A stretch of DNA of 42,117 nucleotides from an uncultured Paracoccaceae bacterium. Its GTDB lineage: Bacteria > Pseudomonadota > Alphaproteobacteria > Rhodobacterales > Rhodobacteraceae. The stretch covers positions 1 to 42,117 of the forward strand of contig CANMTR010000021.1 of NCBI GenBank assembly GCA_947500825.1, in the 5' to 3' direction. Each line of letters starts with the position of its first letter. Position 1 is the stretch's first letter. This document shows, piece after piece, positions 30,950-39,898 of the stretch. A model generated the notes under the pieces. The model had not been told where the DNA came from. It saw nothing but the letters and a program-made list of their open reading frames with translations, and did no database searches. A program made the position numbers and the translations under genes.

Positions 30950-32080
30950 ATGAATCGTATACAACCGGCCCCTACAAACGGCCAGGAACAGCGTCGGCAA
31001 ATACTTGCCGAAATCCACCGCACGTTGAAAGATGCGGAACTTGTCATGGAACTAAAACCAAGCTTGTTCCGGACAGCAGAGCTGCTTGTGAACGGCATCC
31101 CGAGAGGTGCACCCCATCCAACAAGCCCTTCGGAAGTAAACGGGCTAGCCAAGACTCTTGGCATAAAAGACGGATCGCTCACCTACCGGATCAACAGGCT
31201 GATCGAGTTCGGCCTTGTCGAGAACCGCTGTCTTGCCAACGGTCGCCGGCACTGCCTCAGAGACCGTAACGGCAGGATCATTGAGATTTACGGGATCAGC
31301 TTTGAGCCAATGATGCGGCGTGCAGCTGAACTCGCTGAACGGGCCGACGCTGTCCGAGCCGCCCATACCGAGCATACACGCCTTCGTCACGACATTTCCC
31401 GCCTGCGTCGCGGGATGGGTCATCTAGTGGCTGCCTTTGGTGATGCTGGAATCGTCACAACCTGGGCAAGCCTCCCGGCGCGGCTCACCAAGTTGACGAT
31501 CGCGGAGTTGCAGCGCGTCATAGCTGTGGTCAAGAACTTGAAAGCGGACCTGACGCGAAGAAAAAACGGGGGTGATCGTAGCGAAATATTTGAGGACCGA
31601 CCCTCAAATTTTGACGCACAATACACTACCGAACAGGATCTATCAGACTCCTGTAATCCGACGATACCTGCGGAGAATAAGAAGGACTGTGGGCAAAACA
31701 GCGCCCAGCAGGATCAACCAAAGAGCGGTTTAGAGCACGTCACGCTCGACATGATCCTCAAGATCGCTCCCGAAGATTGGCACGTCGCTATGGGCATGCA
31801 CGGGCGGCCTTCGCTCCACAATCTTGTCGGTACAGCCTACCAGCGGGCGCAAGCGCTCGACGTCAGCCCAAGCGCTTGGGCACAAGCGCAATCTGCACTT
31901 GGACCGGTCGGGGCTGCGGTTCTCGTGCTTCTCGCAGACGCGCAGTCCCAAGACCGCGGAGGGCGTGTCCGATGTCCCGGCGGCTGGGTTCGTCGCATGA
32001 GCGAACGAGCTGAAAATGGTACGGCTTATTTGCATAGAACCGTTTTCGGCTTGCTACCCCAAGAAAAGGTAAACTTCTGA
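30950..32080 (+). CDS. repC: RepC-type plasmid replication initiator
   Basis: 376 aa; ATG preceded by AAAGG. The N-terminal half is the RepC winged-helix region: SEVNGLAKTLGIKDGSLTYR, INRLIEFGLVENRCLANGRR, RDRNGRIIEIYGISFEP and the following AELAERADAVRAAHTEHTRL. Residues ~205-260 are a charged linker. The C-terminal domain has EHVTLDMILKIAPEDWHV and the PSAWAQAQSALGPVGAAVLV, GGWVRRMSERAENG pattern of RepC. It is similar in length to repABC RepC proteins (~400 aa). RepC usually initiates at an AT-rich origin inside its own gene; an AT-richer stretch is at about 31590-31720. No repA/repB gene is adjacent, which is unusual. Confidence 0.85.
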   Translation: MNRIQPAPTNGQEQRRQILAEIHRTLKDAELVMELKPSLFRTAELLVNGIPRGAPHPTSPSEVNGLAKTLGIKDGSLTYRINRLIEFGLVENRCLANGRRHCLRDRNGRIIEIYGISFEPMMRRAAELAERADAVRAAHTEHTRLRHDISRLRRGMGHLVAAFGDAGIVTTWASLPARLTKLTIAELQRVIAVVKNLKADLTRRKNGGDRSEIFEDRPSNFDAQYTTEQDLSDSCNPTIPAENKKDCGQNSAQQDQPKSGLEHVTLDMILKIAPEDWHVAMGMHGRPSLHNLVGTAYQRAQALDVSPSAWAQAQSALGPVGAAVLVLLADAQSQDRGGRVRCPGGWVRRMSERAENGTAYLHRTVFGLLPQEKVNF

Positions 32081-32200
32081 CAAGCTGCACCGCTATGGCC
32101 GAAATCGACCGGTTCCGGACACCCTCTGTGGACCCTGTCCATAAGTATGCCCTAGTCGTGTTTTGGGCATGACCGAAAAGAGCGGAGGTTTTTGGGCGCG

Positions 32201-32587
32201 ATGGCACGTGTCTTCGCCTACCTGCGCGTCTCGACCGCCGGGCAGACCACCGAGAACCAGAAGAGCCAGATCGCGGCGGCCGGGATCGAGGTCGCGGAGT
32301 TCCGCATCATGGCCGAGACGGTCTCGGCCAGCAAACCGGAGATTCACGGATTGGCCGTCAAAGCCTCTGGGAAGCAGATGAACCGGCCATTCGCTACGCC
32401 TTGCCGGGGGGGCAGCAACGCGGACGGAATAGTCATTCGCTGCGCCGTATATGTATGTCTGCTTCAAGGAACTGATTGGCGGAGCCGAATAATCTGCCAG
32501 TGCCGTGCTCTAGTGACGGCCAGTCGTCGGACATTCTATTTTCGAAGCGGCTTCAGAGAGCCCAGCCACGATTCGACCTCGCGCTGA
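32201..32587 (+). pseudogene. Truncated serine recombinase (resolvase) remnant
   Basis: The first ~46 codons are a resolvase N-terminus: MARVFAYLRVSTAGQTTENQ with catalytic Ser-11, then ETVSASKP. Homology stops at about 32339, where the catalytic core should continue, and the rest of the frame to 32587 reads as unrelated sequence. The site-binding HTH is missing. Upstream, two inverted pairs (GGACA / TGTCC at 32117-32140, ATGCCC / GGGCAT at 32147-32170) look like a leftover res or promoter region. Confidence 0.7.
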
Positions 32588-33112
32588 TGGGTTTGCGTTT
32601 ACATAGACAGGCGACGGGTGCGGAACTCGCAAGACGGGGACCGCGCAGAGGGGCGAGGCGCGTCCGGCAGAGCGTCCGGCCAGAACGACCGCGCGTAGCG
32701 CGGGCAGGAGCCCCAGAAGCGCCGGGAGATGGGCCAGCCCATCACGTAGTTCGGTCATGCGGGACGGTGTGTTGCGCACCGTGTCCGCGGGCGGCAGCCA
32801 GGGCACGGCGTTCCAGATCACGATCCGCCGACGGGTCAGACCCGCTTCCGCCAAGAACCGCCGCAGGTTGCGCTGCGCCGGTGCAGGGTTGTCACACGAA
32901 ACGAACCGAGGCGCGTCCCCGCGCCGCGCGGGCCGCTCCAGCAGGATCAGGCATCGTGCCGTCGTACCGCCGTCGTGCGGATCGAACCATGGCACGTCGC
33001 GACCCTCCGCGCGCAGGCCCTCTGCATAGGTGTTGAGCGCGGTCATGTGCGGCGCATCCAAAGCTGAAAGGCGCCGGGACCTGGCGGCGGCGTTTGCAAG
33101 TTCCTCCGTCAT
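32510..33112 (-). CDS. Uracil-DNA-glycosylase-superfamily protein
   Basis: 200 aa from an ATG overlapping the transporter stop as ATGA. The UDG-like pattern is visible: [51 protein letters not shown] and the C-terminal motif [19 protein letters not shown]. The family excises uracil or related damage; the substrate of this branch is uncertain. The final ~11 residues ([11 protein letters not shown]) run into the broken recombinase region and may be junction sequence rather than the native end. Probably co-transcribed with the yeiH-like gene. Confidence 0.75.
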   Translation of the reverse strand: MTEELANAAARSRRLSALDAPHMTALNTYAEGLRAEGRDVPWFDPHDGGTTARCLILLERPARRGDAPRFVSCDNPAPAQRNLRRFLAEAGLTRRRIVIWNAVPWLPPADTVRNTPSRMTELRDGLAHLPALLGLLPALRAVVLAGRSAGRASPLCAVPVLRVPHPSPVYVNANPSARGRIVAGLSEAASKIECPTTGRH

Positions 33113-34125
33113 CCGCTCGGCCCGAGAAGAAGAACGAGACCAAGCCCGAGCGCGACGATGAAGAGCCACGACGCCGCCCCGAGGAGCGCGGGTCGCGCGC
33201 CCTCGGCCGCGAGCTTGCGAATGTCCGTCTCGAGCCCCATCGCCGCGAGCGCCATGGCCAGGAGGAACTGGGTCAGGCCCTTGTGCCAAGGCTCCGCGGC
33301 CGTTGGCACGATCCCCAACGAAGCGATCCCCACCATGGCGACGAAGCCAAAAACGAACCACGGAATCGGGGCGCCGGCACCCGAGGCCCCCTCGTTTCGC
33401 CGCCGGGCCAGGAGGCCGAGCGTCAGAACCAGAGGCGCCAGCATCATCACCCGGGTGAGCTTGGCGATCGTCCCCGTATGCCCGGCCGCATCGCCCTGTT
33501 GGAAGGCCGCGGCGACGACCTGAGCGACCTCGTGGATGACTGCACCGGTCCAGAGCCCGTAGGCATCGGGGCCGAGATGGAGCACCGTCGCCTCGACCAC
33601 CGGGATCAACACCATCGACAGCGAGCCGAACACCGTCACGCAGGCCACCGCATAGGCCACGTCCTCGTCGGAGGCCCGTGTGACGGTGTTGGTGGCGATC
33701 ACGGCGGAGGCACCGCAGACCGAGGTGCCGGCGGCGATCAACTCGGTGAGCTTGGTGCCTACCCCGAGCTGCCGCCCGAGCCACTTGGTAAAAAGGAACG
33801 TCGCGATGAGCGCGGCCGCGATAATACCCACGCCGCGCAGGCCGACCTCGATAACCTGACCGATAGTGAGTTGCAGGCCAAGCAGCACAACCCCCGCCTT
33901 CAAAATGACCTTCAGAGATACGTTGACGCCGGGCTTCGCCGCGCCCGGCGTACCCATCGTGTTGTGCAGCGCCATACCGATAAGGATCGACAGGATCAGC
34001 GGCGAGAGCGCGTCTATCCCGGGGACGAGGCGCAGTCCAAAGGCAGCGGCGGCAATCAGGGCGGTGAGGGCGAGGCCAAACCAGATCGATCTGTTTGACC
34101 CCGCATCGGCGGTGGTGTCCGTCAT
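33109..34125 (-). CDS. YeiH / UPF0324-type transporter (putative sulfate exporter family)
   Basis: 338 aa from the ATG at 34125; longer in-frame starts exist but the membrane domain begins just after this Met. About ten hydrophobic segments, with family motifs [38 protein letters not shown] and [18 protein letters not shown]. These proteins are annotated as putative sulfate exporters and occur beside sulfite-oxidation or sulfonate genes; transport has rarely been tested. The neighbouring SorAB locus supports export of the sulfate formed. A GGGAATA-N17-GTCTGT promoter lies upstream on this strand (34214-34185). Confidence 0.85.
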   Translation of the reverse strand: MTDTTADAGSNRSIWFGLALTALIAAAAFGLRLVPGIDALSPLILSILIGMALHNTMGTPGAAKPGVNVSLKVILKAGVVLLGLQLTIGQVIEVGLRGVGIIAAALIATFLFTKWLGRQLGVGTKLTELIAAGTSVCGASAVIATNTVTRASDEDVAYAVACVTVFGSLSMVLIPVVEATVLHLGPDAYGLWTGAVIHEVAQVVAAAFQQGDAAGHTGTIAKLTRVMMLAPLVLTLGLLARRRNEGASGAGAPIPWFVFGFVAMVGIASLGIVPTAAEPWHKGLTQFLLAMALAAMGLETDIRKLAAEGARPALLGAASWLFIVALGLGLVLLLGPSG

Positions 34126-34184
34126 TGAAGGCTTTCGTATCATTGCCGGAATATTGGCTCGTCCCACTCAGGGACACGCACCCA

Positions 34185-34214
34185 ACAGACGTGCGACCCG
34201 GGCCGGGTATTCCC
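34185..34214 (-). promoter_or_regulatory. Predicted ECF promoter of the yeiH-like gene
   Basis: Minus strand: GGGAATA (34214-34208), 17 nt, GTCTGT (34190-34185). Same element and spacing as at 34272-34301 and 35219-35248. The gap between the two divergent genes holds both promoters and nothing else. Confidence 0.65.
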
Positions 34215-34271
34215 GCGGCTTTCTGTATCGCTCTTCATATCCTCTGATGACGCGACTGTGAGTCTCTGTCC

Positions 34272-34301
34272 GGGAATAGGCCGCGCCCTTTTGCCGTCAG
34301 T
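34272..34301 (+). promoter_or_regulatory. Predicted ECF promoter of the AcfC-like gene
   Basis: GGGAATA (34272-34278), 17 nt, GTCAGT (34296-34301), about 50 nt before the start codon. Confidence 0.65.
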
Positions 34302-34352
34302 ATCTATGACGGAGCCAAATCACCGTCGAAGATACCCAATGAAGGTAGTTCC

Positions 34353-35174
34353 ATGATCCGTCTCACTATGCTCATCGCCACCACGACACTCGTGGCTCTG
34401 CCGGCGGCTGCCGACGTGTTCTCCGACCGTGTCGGCAAAACGGATCTCGCCGATCCGAGTATCACCCACGCGCCCGAGGACGGAATCGTCAAACTCTATG
34501 GCGCGGGCGGGCCGCATACCGCGTTCCAAAAGGTCGCCGATGTTTGGCAGGAAGAGACCGGCACGGAAGTCGAGATCGTTGCCGGACCGGAGGCGGACTG
34601 GAGTGCTGACGCTCAGGCCGATGCCGATATCATGTGGGGCACGTCGGAGCAGTCGATGACCGCGTTCCTGTTGACCTATCCGGCCTTCGATCACGAAGAG
34701 GTCGAGCCGATCTACATCCGCCCCGCCGTCATCGCTGTGAAGGCGGGTAACCCGAAGGGTATCGAGGGCTTCGACGATCTTCTCGGCGAGGACATCAGTA
34801 TTGTCGTGACCGAAGGGGCGGGGGTCTACAACACTTCCGGCACGGGCACTTGGGAGGACGTCGCTGGCCGTCTCGGGCGGCTCGACGACATCGCGGCGTT
34901 CAGAGAAAACATCGTCGCCTACGCACTCGGCTCAGGAGCGAGCTTCCAACAGTTCCAGGACCAGGATGCCGATGCGTGGATTACCTGGCCGAACTGGCCG
35001 CTGACCCATCAGGACGTACTGGAAATGGTGGAACTCGACGACGCCCGGAAAATCTGGCGCGACGTGAACGTGGTGATTTCCCCGAACGCGGACCCGGCGG
35101 CGCAGGACTTTCTGGACTTCCTCGTGACCGATGAGGCGCAGGAACTCATGGCCACCGAAGGCTGGCAAAGATAA
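34353..35174 (+). CDS. AcfC-like periplasmic substrate-binding protein
   Basis: 273 aa with a signal peptide (residues 1-20, ending PAAA). VKLYGAGGPHTAFQKVADVW, then EIVAGPEADW and ADIMWGTSEQSMTAFLL match the AcfC family (ABC-type periplasmic fold, type II). Later VTEGAGVYNTSGTGTWEDV forms the second ligand-binding loop. The ligand of AcfC proteins is not settled; the setting beside SorAB and a putative sulfate exporter suggests an oxyanion such as sulfate or sulfite. No permease or ATPase gene is present, so it is not part of a complete importer here. Confidence 0.8.
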   Translation: MIRLTMLIATTTLVALPAAADVFSDRVGKTDLADPSITHAPEDGIVKLYGAGGPHTAFQKVADVWQEETGTEVEIVAGPEADWSADAQADADIMWGTSEQSMTAFLLTYPAFDHEEVEPIYIRPAVIAVKAGNPKGIEGFDDLLGEDISIVVTEGAGVYNTSGTGTWEDVAGRLGRLDDIAAFRENIVAYALGSGASFQQFQDQDADAWITWPNWPLTHQDVLEMVELDDARKIWRDVNVVISPNADPAAQDFLDFLVTDEAQELMATEGWQR

Positions 35175-35218
35175 GCGCCCCCGGCTAGGAACTTCGCGGC
35201 GGAAATTATTCGTCGCGA

Positions 35219-35248
35219 GGGAATAATCTGTGCGGGGTGACCGTCCTT
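35219..35248 (+). promoter_or_regulatory. Predicted ECF promoter of sorA
   Basis: GGGAATA (35219-35225), 17 nt, GTCCTT (35243-35248). An inverted repeat ATTATTC / GAATAAT overlaps the -35 element (about 35205-35227), a possible operator. Confidence 0.65.
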
Positions 35249-35290
35249 CCATCGAGCACGATGCGGCTCAGAACGTGAAGGGAGGACATC

Positions 35291-36472
35291 ATGACCACTG
35301 TATACCCGGTGAAACGCCGCCAGTTCCTGATTGGCTCGGCCGGTCTTGCCGGCGCAGCCGTGACAGGTTTGCCGGCGATCGCGCAGGAAGGCGGAAAACT
35401 GCCCGCCTATGTCGCCTGGAAGGACGCGGACGACATGATCGTCCATACCTCCGAGACGCTGGAGACCACGCGCGCCGCGCAAGGCGACGCGCTCGTGACG
35501 CCCTCGAGCGATCTCTACATCCGCAACAACCTGCCCGCGCCCTCCGACGAGATCGTCGCCGATCGCGATGCGTGGGAGGTCTCGGTCGAAGGCGTGGGCG
35601 AGCCCGGTACGATGACACTCGGTGCGTTGAAGTTGCTCGGGTCGGAGACCGTGGTCGCGGTGTTGCAATGCTCGGGCAACGGGAGGGCCTTCTTCGATCA
35701 CGAGGCGAGCGGGTCGCAATGGGCAACCGGCGCGGCCGGCAACGTGATCTGGACAGGCGTTCCGGTCCGCGCCGTGGCCGAAGCCATGGGCGGCGTCGCG
35801 GGCGACATGGCCTTCCTGACCGGCACCGGGGGAGAGGAGATCCCCGAGGGCCTGCCGCCCGAGAGCATCCAGGTCGAACGCTCCGTGCCCGTGGAGGCGA
35901 TGGAGCAGGCTATCCTGGCCTGGGACATGAACGGCGAGCCGGTTCCCCTGGCACATGGCGGCCCGCTGCGGCTGATCGTTCCGGGCTATTACGGCGTCAA
36001 CAACGTCAAGTATCTCAAGCGGCTCGCCTTCACCGCCGAGGAGAGTCCCGCCAAGATTCAGCAGACCGGCTACCGCGTCCGGCCTGTGGGCGTCTCGGGC
36101 GACCCGTCCCAGCCCTCGATGTACGAGATGAGCGTCAAGTCCTGGATCACCGGCCCGCTTGAGGATGCCAATACCGGACAAGTCAGGATCGAAGGTCTCG
36201 CCATGGGTGGCACCAGTGCCGTGACGGGGGTGGAGGTCTCTACTGACGACGGCGGGAGCTGGCAGGAGGCCGAACTCCTCGGCCCGGACATGGGCCCCTA
36301 TGCCTGGCGGCCCTTCGTCATTGTCGCCGACCTGGACGCGGGAACCCATACTCTCGCGAGCCGGGCCACCAACGGCAACGGCGATACGCAGCCCGAAGAG
36401 TTCGAGCCCAACGAGCGTGGCTATGGGCATAACGGCTGGCGCGGCCATGCCGTCGACGTGACGGTCGGATAA
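35291..36472 (+). CDS. sorA: SorA-type sulfite dehydrogenase, molybdopterin subunit
   Basis: 393 aa; ATG with GGAGG upstream. Tat signal KRRQFLIGSAG at residues 8-18, cleaved near AIAQ. The sulfite oxidase fold follows, with the molybdenum-ligating Cys-127 in VLQCSGNGRAFF, and a C-terminal dimerisation domain beginning near residue 260 (YEMSVKSWITGP, VEVSTDDGGSWQEA). It oxidises sulfite to sulfate in the periplasm and passes electrons to the cytochrome encoded next. The stop is 10 nt before sorB. Confidence 0.9.
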   Translation: MTTVYPVKRRQFLIGSAGLAGAAVTGLPAIAQEGGKLPAYVAWKDADDMIVHTSETLETTRAAQGDALVTPSSDLYIRNNLPAPSDEIVADRDAWEVSVEGVGEPGTMTLGALKLLGSETVVAVLQCSGNGRAFFDHEASGSQWATGAAGNVIWTGVPVRAVAEAMGGVAGDMAFLTGTGGEEIPEGLPPESIQVERSVPVEAMEQAILAWDMNGEPVPLAHGGPLRLIVPGYYGVNNVKYLKRLAFTAEESPAKIQQTGYRVRPVGVSGDPSQPSMYEMSVKSWITGPLEDANTGQVRIEGLAMGGTSAVTGVEVSTDDGGSWQEAELLGPDMGPYAWRPFVIVADLDAGTHTLASRATNGNGDTQPEEFEPNERGYGHNGWRGHAVDVTVG

Positions 36473-36482
36473 GGAAGAGACG

Positions 36483-36845
36483 ATGAAAATTAACCTCACG
36501 GAACTCCTACGCAATTCCCCCGGCAGTCCGACAGCCCTTTCAGCCGTTCTCCTCGCATTCCTTGCGCCACCGCTCGCCGCGCAGGAGGCCGATCCCGAGG
36601 CGGGCCGGGCGATCTTCACCGAGACCGCGCAGCCTCAATGCGCGCTCTGCCACGTCCTCGCCGAGGCGGAGGCCCAGGGCAAGGTCGGGCCGAACCTCGA
36701 CGAGCTTCAGCCCAGCGTGGATCAGGTCCGCGCGGCCGTCACCAGCGGGGTGGGCGTCATGCCCGCCTTCGAGGGTACCCTGAGCGAGGAGGAGATCGAG
36801 ACGGTCTCGGCCTACGTCGCGGAGGTAGCTGGCAACGGGGGCTAA
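36483..36845 (+). CDS. sorB: SorB-type c-type cytochrome
   Basis: 120 aa. N-terminal hydrophobic signal (about residues 17-33, ending LAAQ), then a single c-type haem motif CALCH (Cys-53, Cys-56, His-57). The likely axial Met lies in GVGVMPAFEGTLSEEEIETV. The size and position after sorA fit SorB, the electron acceptor of sulfite:cytochrome c oxidoreductase. Confidence 0.88.
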   Translation: MKINLTELLRNSPGSPTALSAVLLAFLAPPLAAQEADPEAGRAIFTETAQPQCALCHVLAEAEAQGKVGPNLDELQPSVDQVRAAVTSGVGVMPAFEGTLSEEEIETVSAYVAEVAGNGG

Positions 36846-36857
36846 GACCCCCGCCGC

Positions 36858-37550
36858 TCAGGCGCAGGTCGCGGTTCGCGCGACCTGGCGCGCGAAGGCC
36901 AGGCGGTCCGCGCTACCACCATCGGGGTCGGTCACGGCCTTGAGATACGTCTCGATCGCCGCAAGGCGGTCGGACTTCATGCCCTTGGCTCGGACGGCGT
37001 AGCGTCGTCCATCGACGACCCAGGCATCCGGCGCATCGGGTCCGTCCACATTCCCGTCCTCCAGCCTCAGAAGCGTAAGACGGCAGGCGTTGCGTCCCGT
37101 GTAATGGCCGGCGATGCCACCCTCGACCTCGCGCACGGCCACGAGCGCCAGTCCGGCCGGGGACAAGTCGGGAAGTAGGCCGCCCCCATTGAAGCCGACT
37201 TCGGCGAGGGCGTCATCCGAGGTCGGAAAACTTTGCTTGAGGAAGGTCTCGTGGATCGAGGTCAAGTCTGTTCGGTCCGCCCCGGGCATCGCAAGAAATG
37301 CGACTAGGGCCAAGGTTGCCGCGATCGCTCCGCCCCAAGCGACGGGACGCACCCAGACGGGCGATCCCGCATCGGCGACGGGCCGCATCCGGCGCAGGCT
37401 TTCGGACTGGGCGCGCAGCTCGGCCGCGGCCGCGGCCAGGTCCGGTTCCCGGGCCAAGCGCCGGGCGAAGGCACGATGCTCACGGCCTGACACCTCGCCG
37501 TCGAGATAGGCGTTCAGGATCTCCCAGTCCTCGTTGCAGGGATCGGTCAC
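36858..37550 (-). CDS. Anti-sigma factor for the adjacent ECF sigma
   Basis: 230 aa, start overlapping the sigma stop (ATGA). The N-terminal cytoplasmic ~70 residues (WEILNAYLDGEVSGREHRAFARRLAREPD) match the short helical anti-sigma domain. A membrane segment follows at about 70-92 (AWGGAIAATLALVAFLAMPG), then a ~135-residue periplasmic domain. No zinc-binding HxxxCxxC motif is seen. It ends 12 bp from sorB in convergent orientation. Confidence 0.85.
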   Translation of the reverse strand: MTDPCNEDWEILNAYLDGEVSGREHRAFARRLAREPDLAAAAAELRAQSESLRRMRPVADAGSPVWVRPVAWGGAIAATLALVAFLAMPGADRTDLTSIHETFLKQSFPTSDDALAEVGFNGGGLLPDLSPAGLALVAVREVEGGIAGHYTGRNACRLTLLRLEDGNVDGPDAPDAWVVDGRRYAVRAKGMKSDRLAAIETYLKAVTDPDGGSADRLAFARQVARTATCA

Positions 37551-38044
37551 GGTGTGCTCCGCTTGTCGCTCTCGACTCCGGTGATCCGGTCGCGAAGCGC
37601 GCGGCGTGCGCGGCTGATCCGGCTCATCACCGTTCCACGCGGCACGTCGATGACGCGCGCTGCCTCGTCGTACTTGAGGCCCAGAATGTCGATCAGGGTC
37701 AAAATTTCCCGCATCTCGCTAGATAAGGTCGCAAAGGCCGCACGGACATGCATATCCCGCTCGTGTTTCGGATCATCGGAGATCTCACCGGACAGACGTG
37801 TCTCGCGCTCGAGATATTCCCGGCGGACGCGGCGCTTGCGCAATTCGTCGGTGTTCAGGTTGCGGATCGTCCGGAACATCCAGGGTCTGAACTCGCCAAG
37901 ACGCCGCGGCGGCGAGTCCGCGCGCAGGGCCCGGGCCACGGCGTCCTGCACGAGATCGTCCCCATCCTCGCGCCGATCACTGATCGAGTAGGCATAGGCT
38001 TTCAGCTCCGGCAGAAGCCGCTCGATATGCCGACGTCGGCTCAT
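37547..38044 (-). CDS. ECF-type RNA polymerase sigma factor
   Basis: 165 aa. Sigma region 2 (DDLVQDAVARALR, RPWMFRTIRNLNTDELRKR) and region 4 (EILTLIDILGLKYDEAARVI, then VPRGTVMSRISRARRALR) are complete. In Sinorhizobium related ECF factors respond to sulfite and control sulfite oxidation. Three GGGAATA-N17-GTC promoters in this locus are good candidates for its targets. I see no such box upstream of the sigma gene itself (38045-38306), so autoregulation is not supported. Confidence 0.9.
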   Translation of the reverse strand: MSRRRHIERLLPELKAYAYSISDRREDGDDLVQDAVARALRADSPPRRLGEFRPWMFRTIRNLNTDELRKRRVRREYLERETRLSGEISDDPKHERDMHVRAAFATLSSEMREILTLIDILGLKYDEAARVIDVPRGTVMSRISRARRALRDRITGVESDKRSTP

Positions 38045-38306
38045 CTCAGCAAGTCAGGCCACATGGTTTGAGCATCCGCGTTTACCCATGCGCATTCATA
38101 GCGTTGTGTGGTTGCCTAAGCTATCGCCTGCAACCGGAACGCAGAGACTGCTAAAGTCGCTTCGGTCATTCACGTCGACCGCAGCAACCAAAGAGGTGGG
38201 CTCCTTCCAGCCGTTCGCCGCCCCCTGCCCGAACGGCCGCTTTGCTAGCTGATTTGTGTCAATCATTGTTCGTTCGCAATATCGGGTAGAAGTGACGATC
38301 TGCGGG

Positions 38307-38861
38307 TCAGGCGCCTTCGGTTTTGCCCAGCAGCCTGTAGACGGACGCTCGGCCGATCTTCAGCCGCTTCGCGATGGCCGTCGGGCCGAGCTTCTCCTCG
38401 CGGTGGAGCCGGCGCACCTCGTCGGCGTCGATCGCTGCCTTCCGGCCCCTGTAGGCGCCTCGTGCCTTGGCGGCCTGGATCCCTTCGAGTTGCCGTTCGC
38501 GCCGCAGGTTGGTCTCGAACTCGGCGAAGACGCCCAGCATGTCGAGGAAGGCCTTACCGGCGGCGGTAGCCGTGTCGACGGGTTGCTCGGTGGCGCGCAG
38601 GCTGACGACGCGCTCCTTCAGTTCGGAGACGATGTCCTGCAGATCCTTCATGGACCGGGCGAGCCGGTCGATCCGCGTCACGACCAGCGTGTCGCCCGGG
38701 CGCAGGAAGTCGAGGAGAATGCCGAGTTCGGTCCGGCCGTCCCTGCGTGACCCGCTCTTCTTCTCGGCGCGGATGATCGTGCATCCTGCCTTCTGCAAGG
38801 CGGCCTCCTGGACGGAGAGGTCCTGATCGGTCGTACTGACGCGGGCATACCCGTAGAGCAT
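38307..38861 (-). CDS. Serine recombinase (resolvase/invertase family)
   Basis: 184 aa from the ATG at 38861; a TTG start 15 nt upstream is possible. Catalytic Ser-9 in YGYARVSTTDQDLSVQ, TRIDRLARSMKDL with the catalytic arginines, FAEFETNLRRERQLEGI in the long helix, and a C-terminal HTH (GPTAIAKRLKIGRASVYRLL). Intact and of normal length for Tn3-type resolvases. No transposase or clear res site lies beside it; the gaps at 38045-38306 and 38862-39067 show no gene. Confidence 0.88.
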   Translation of the reverse strand: MLYGYARVSTTDQDLSVQEAALQKAGCTIIRAEKKSGSRRDGRTELGILLDFLRPGDTLVVTRIDRLARSMKDLQDIVSELKERVVSLRATEQPVDTATAAGKAFLDMLGVFAEFETNLRRERQLEGIQAAKARGAYRGRKAAIDADEVRRLHREEKLGPTAIAKRLKIGRASVYRLLGKTEGA

Positions 38862-39067
38862 CGTCGCAGAGGCCAATTGTCTTGTTGGGGTCTAGATGAT
38901 CACCGCATACTGTCTCGAAAGACGAACGGCAACTCAAACGAGACACGTTACGCGTCTCGCGCCGATGCTTCGGCAGGGTAAACCCAAACGGGCCCTCCCA
39001 GGTGGTGGTAAAGCCGTCAGTCGCGGCTTACCCGAATGTCGGCAACGCGGACGGAGCTGCCATTCAG

Positions 39068-39565
39068 CTACGACAATCTTTGGACCATTATCAGTTCATC
39101 GACTTCCCGGCCCCCCTCGATCAATGCCCGAGGAACCCTGCCTACTTGCTCAAAGCAATGGCGCTCGTAGAAGCGAATTGCAGGGGTATTGTGATCGCTG
39201 ACGTTCAGCTCAAGCTGTCGAACGCCGTTCTCCACGGCGAAAGCGGTCACCCCGCTCAGTAGGTTGTCCGCAAGCCCGGCTCCGCGCTCGCTTTCGCGCA
39301 GGTAGGCCATGATAAGCGTCGCGCGATGCGCCTTCTTCTCACCGTGCTGGAGCAACAGCCCCATAATCCCGACCGGCTCGTCACCTCTCAACACCGCGTA
39401 AACGGGGGTCTTCAACCGGTTGAGCCATTCCGAGTTCGAAAGCGAGGACCAGTCCGCTTCCGTGCTGGCGAAAGCAGAGGGAGCGCAACGCAGAGACTCT
39501 AAGCGGATCGCTTTAAATAGCGGTAGTTCTGCTGCGCCGAGCTTGACTATCTGCACGTCGTCCAT
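39068..39565 (-). CDS. GNAT-family N-acetyltransferase
   Basis: 165 aa from the ATG at 39565, which has GGGGGAG upstream; the frame is open further but without an RBS. The GNAT fold is visible: IRLESLRCAPSAFASTEAD, then AYLRESERGAGLADNLLSGV (acetyl-CoA loop, R-x-x-G-x-A form), then LELNVSDHNTPAIRFYERHC. The substrate is unknown. Confidence 0.85.
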   Translation of the reverse strand: MDDVQIVKLGAAELPLFKAIRLESLRCAPSAFASTEADWSSLSNSEWLNRLKTPVYAVLRGDEPVGIMGLLLQHGEKKAHRATLIMAYLRESERGAGLADNLLSGVTAFAVENGVRQLELNVSDHNTPAIRFYERHCFEQVGRVPRALIEGGREVDELIMVQRLS

Positions 39566-39898
39566 GGATCTCCCCCGCTTCAGAATAGCTCTGCCACCTC
39601 CACCAAACAGGAAATTCGGCAAGGTACCGACGGCTGCGAAGAGCCTAAAGCCGCTATGAAGAGGCGCGAGGTGACGCGCGCTTACGTGGTTGAACAATCC
39701 TTCGCTCACGGCCCTAACCGGACCTTCGCGAGATCGCCGACCGCTGCAATGCGGCATACCCGAAGCGGGCATCGGTACCTGACCCCAGAAACGCGTTGGA
39801 TATTGAGCTCCGACCTGGAACGGAGCGCACTTCGTCCGCGCCGCGTTCCACGCTCCACCAGTGTTCTTGCGGCAATCAACGGAATACCGGAACCGGCT
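39566..39898. other. Intergenic gap of about 330 bp
   Basis: No gene supported. The only structure noted is an inverted pair TGGAACG (39816-39822) / CGTTCCA (39844-39850), possibly a transcription-end hairpin for the kinase gene on the minus strand. Confidence 0.4.

Noticed and set aside
32192-32587. Intact recombinase gene
   Set aside because: Only the first ~46 codons match resolvases; the catalytic arginine region and DNA-binding domain are missing.
32510-34177. A single 555-codon minus-strand gene
   Set aside because: The upstream two thirds are a shadow of the transporter gene in another frame; only the last 200 codons (from 33112) show a UDG-like domain, with an ATGA start.
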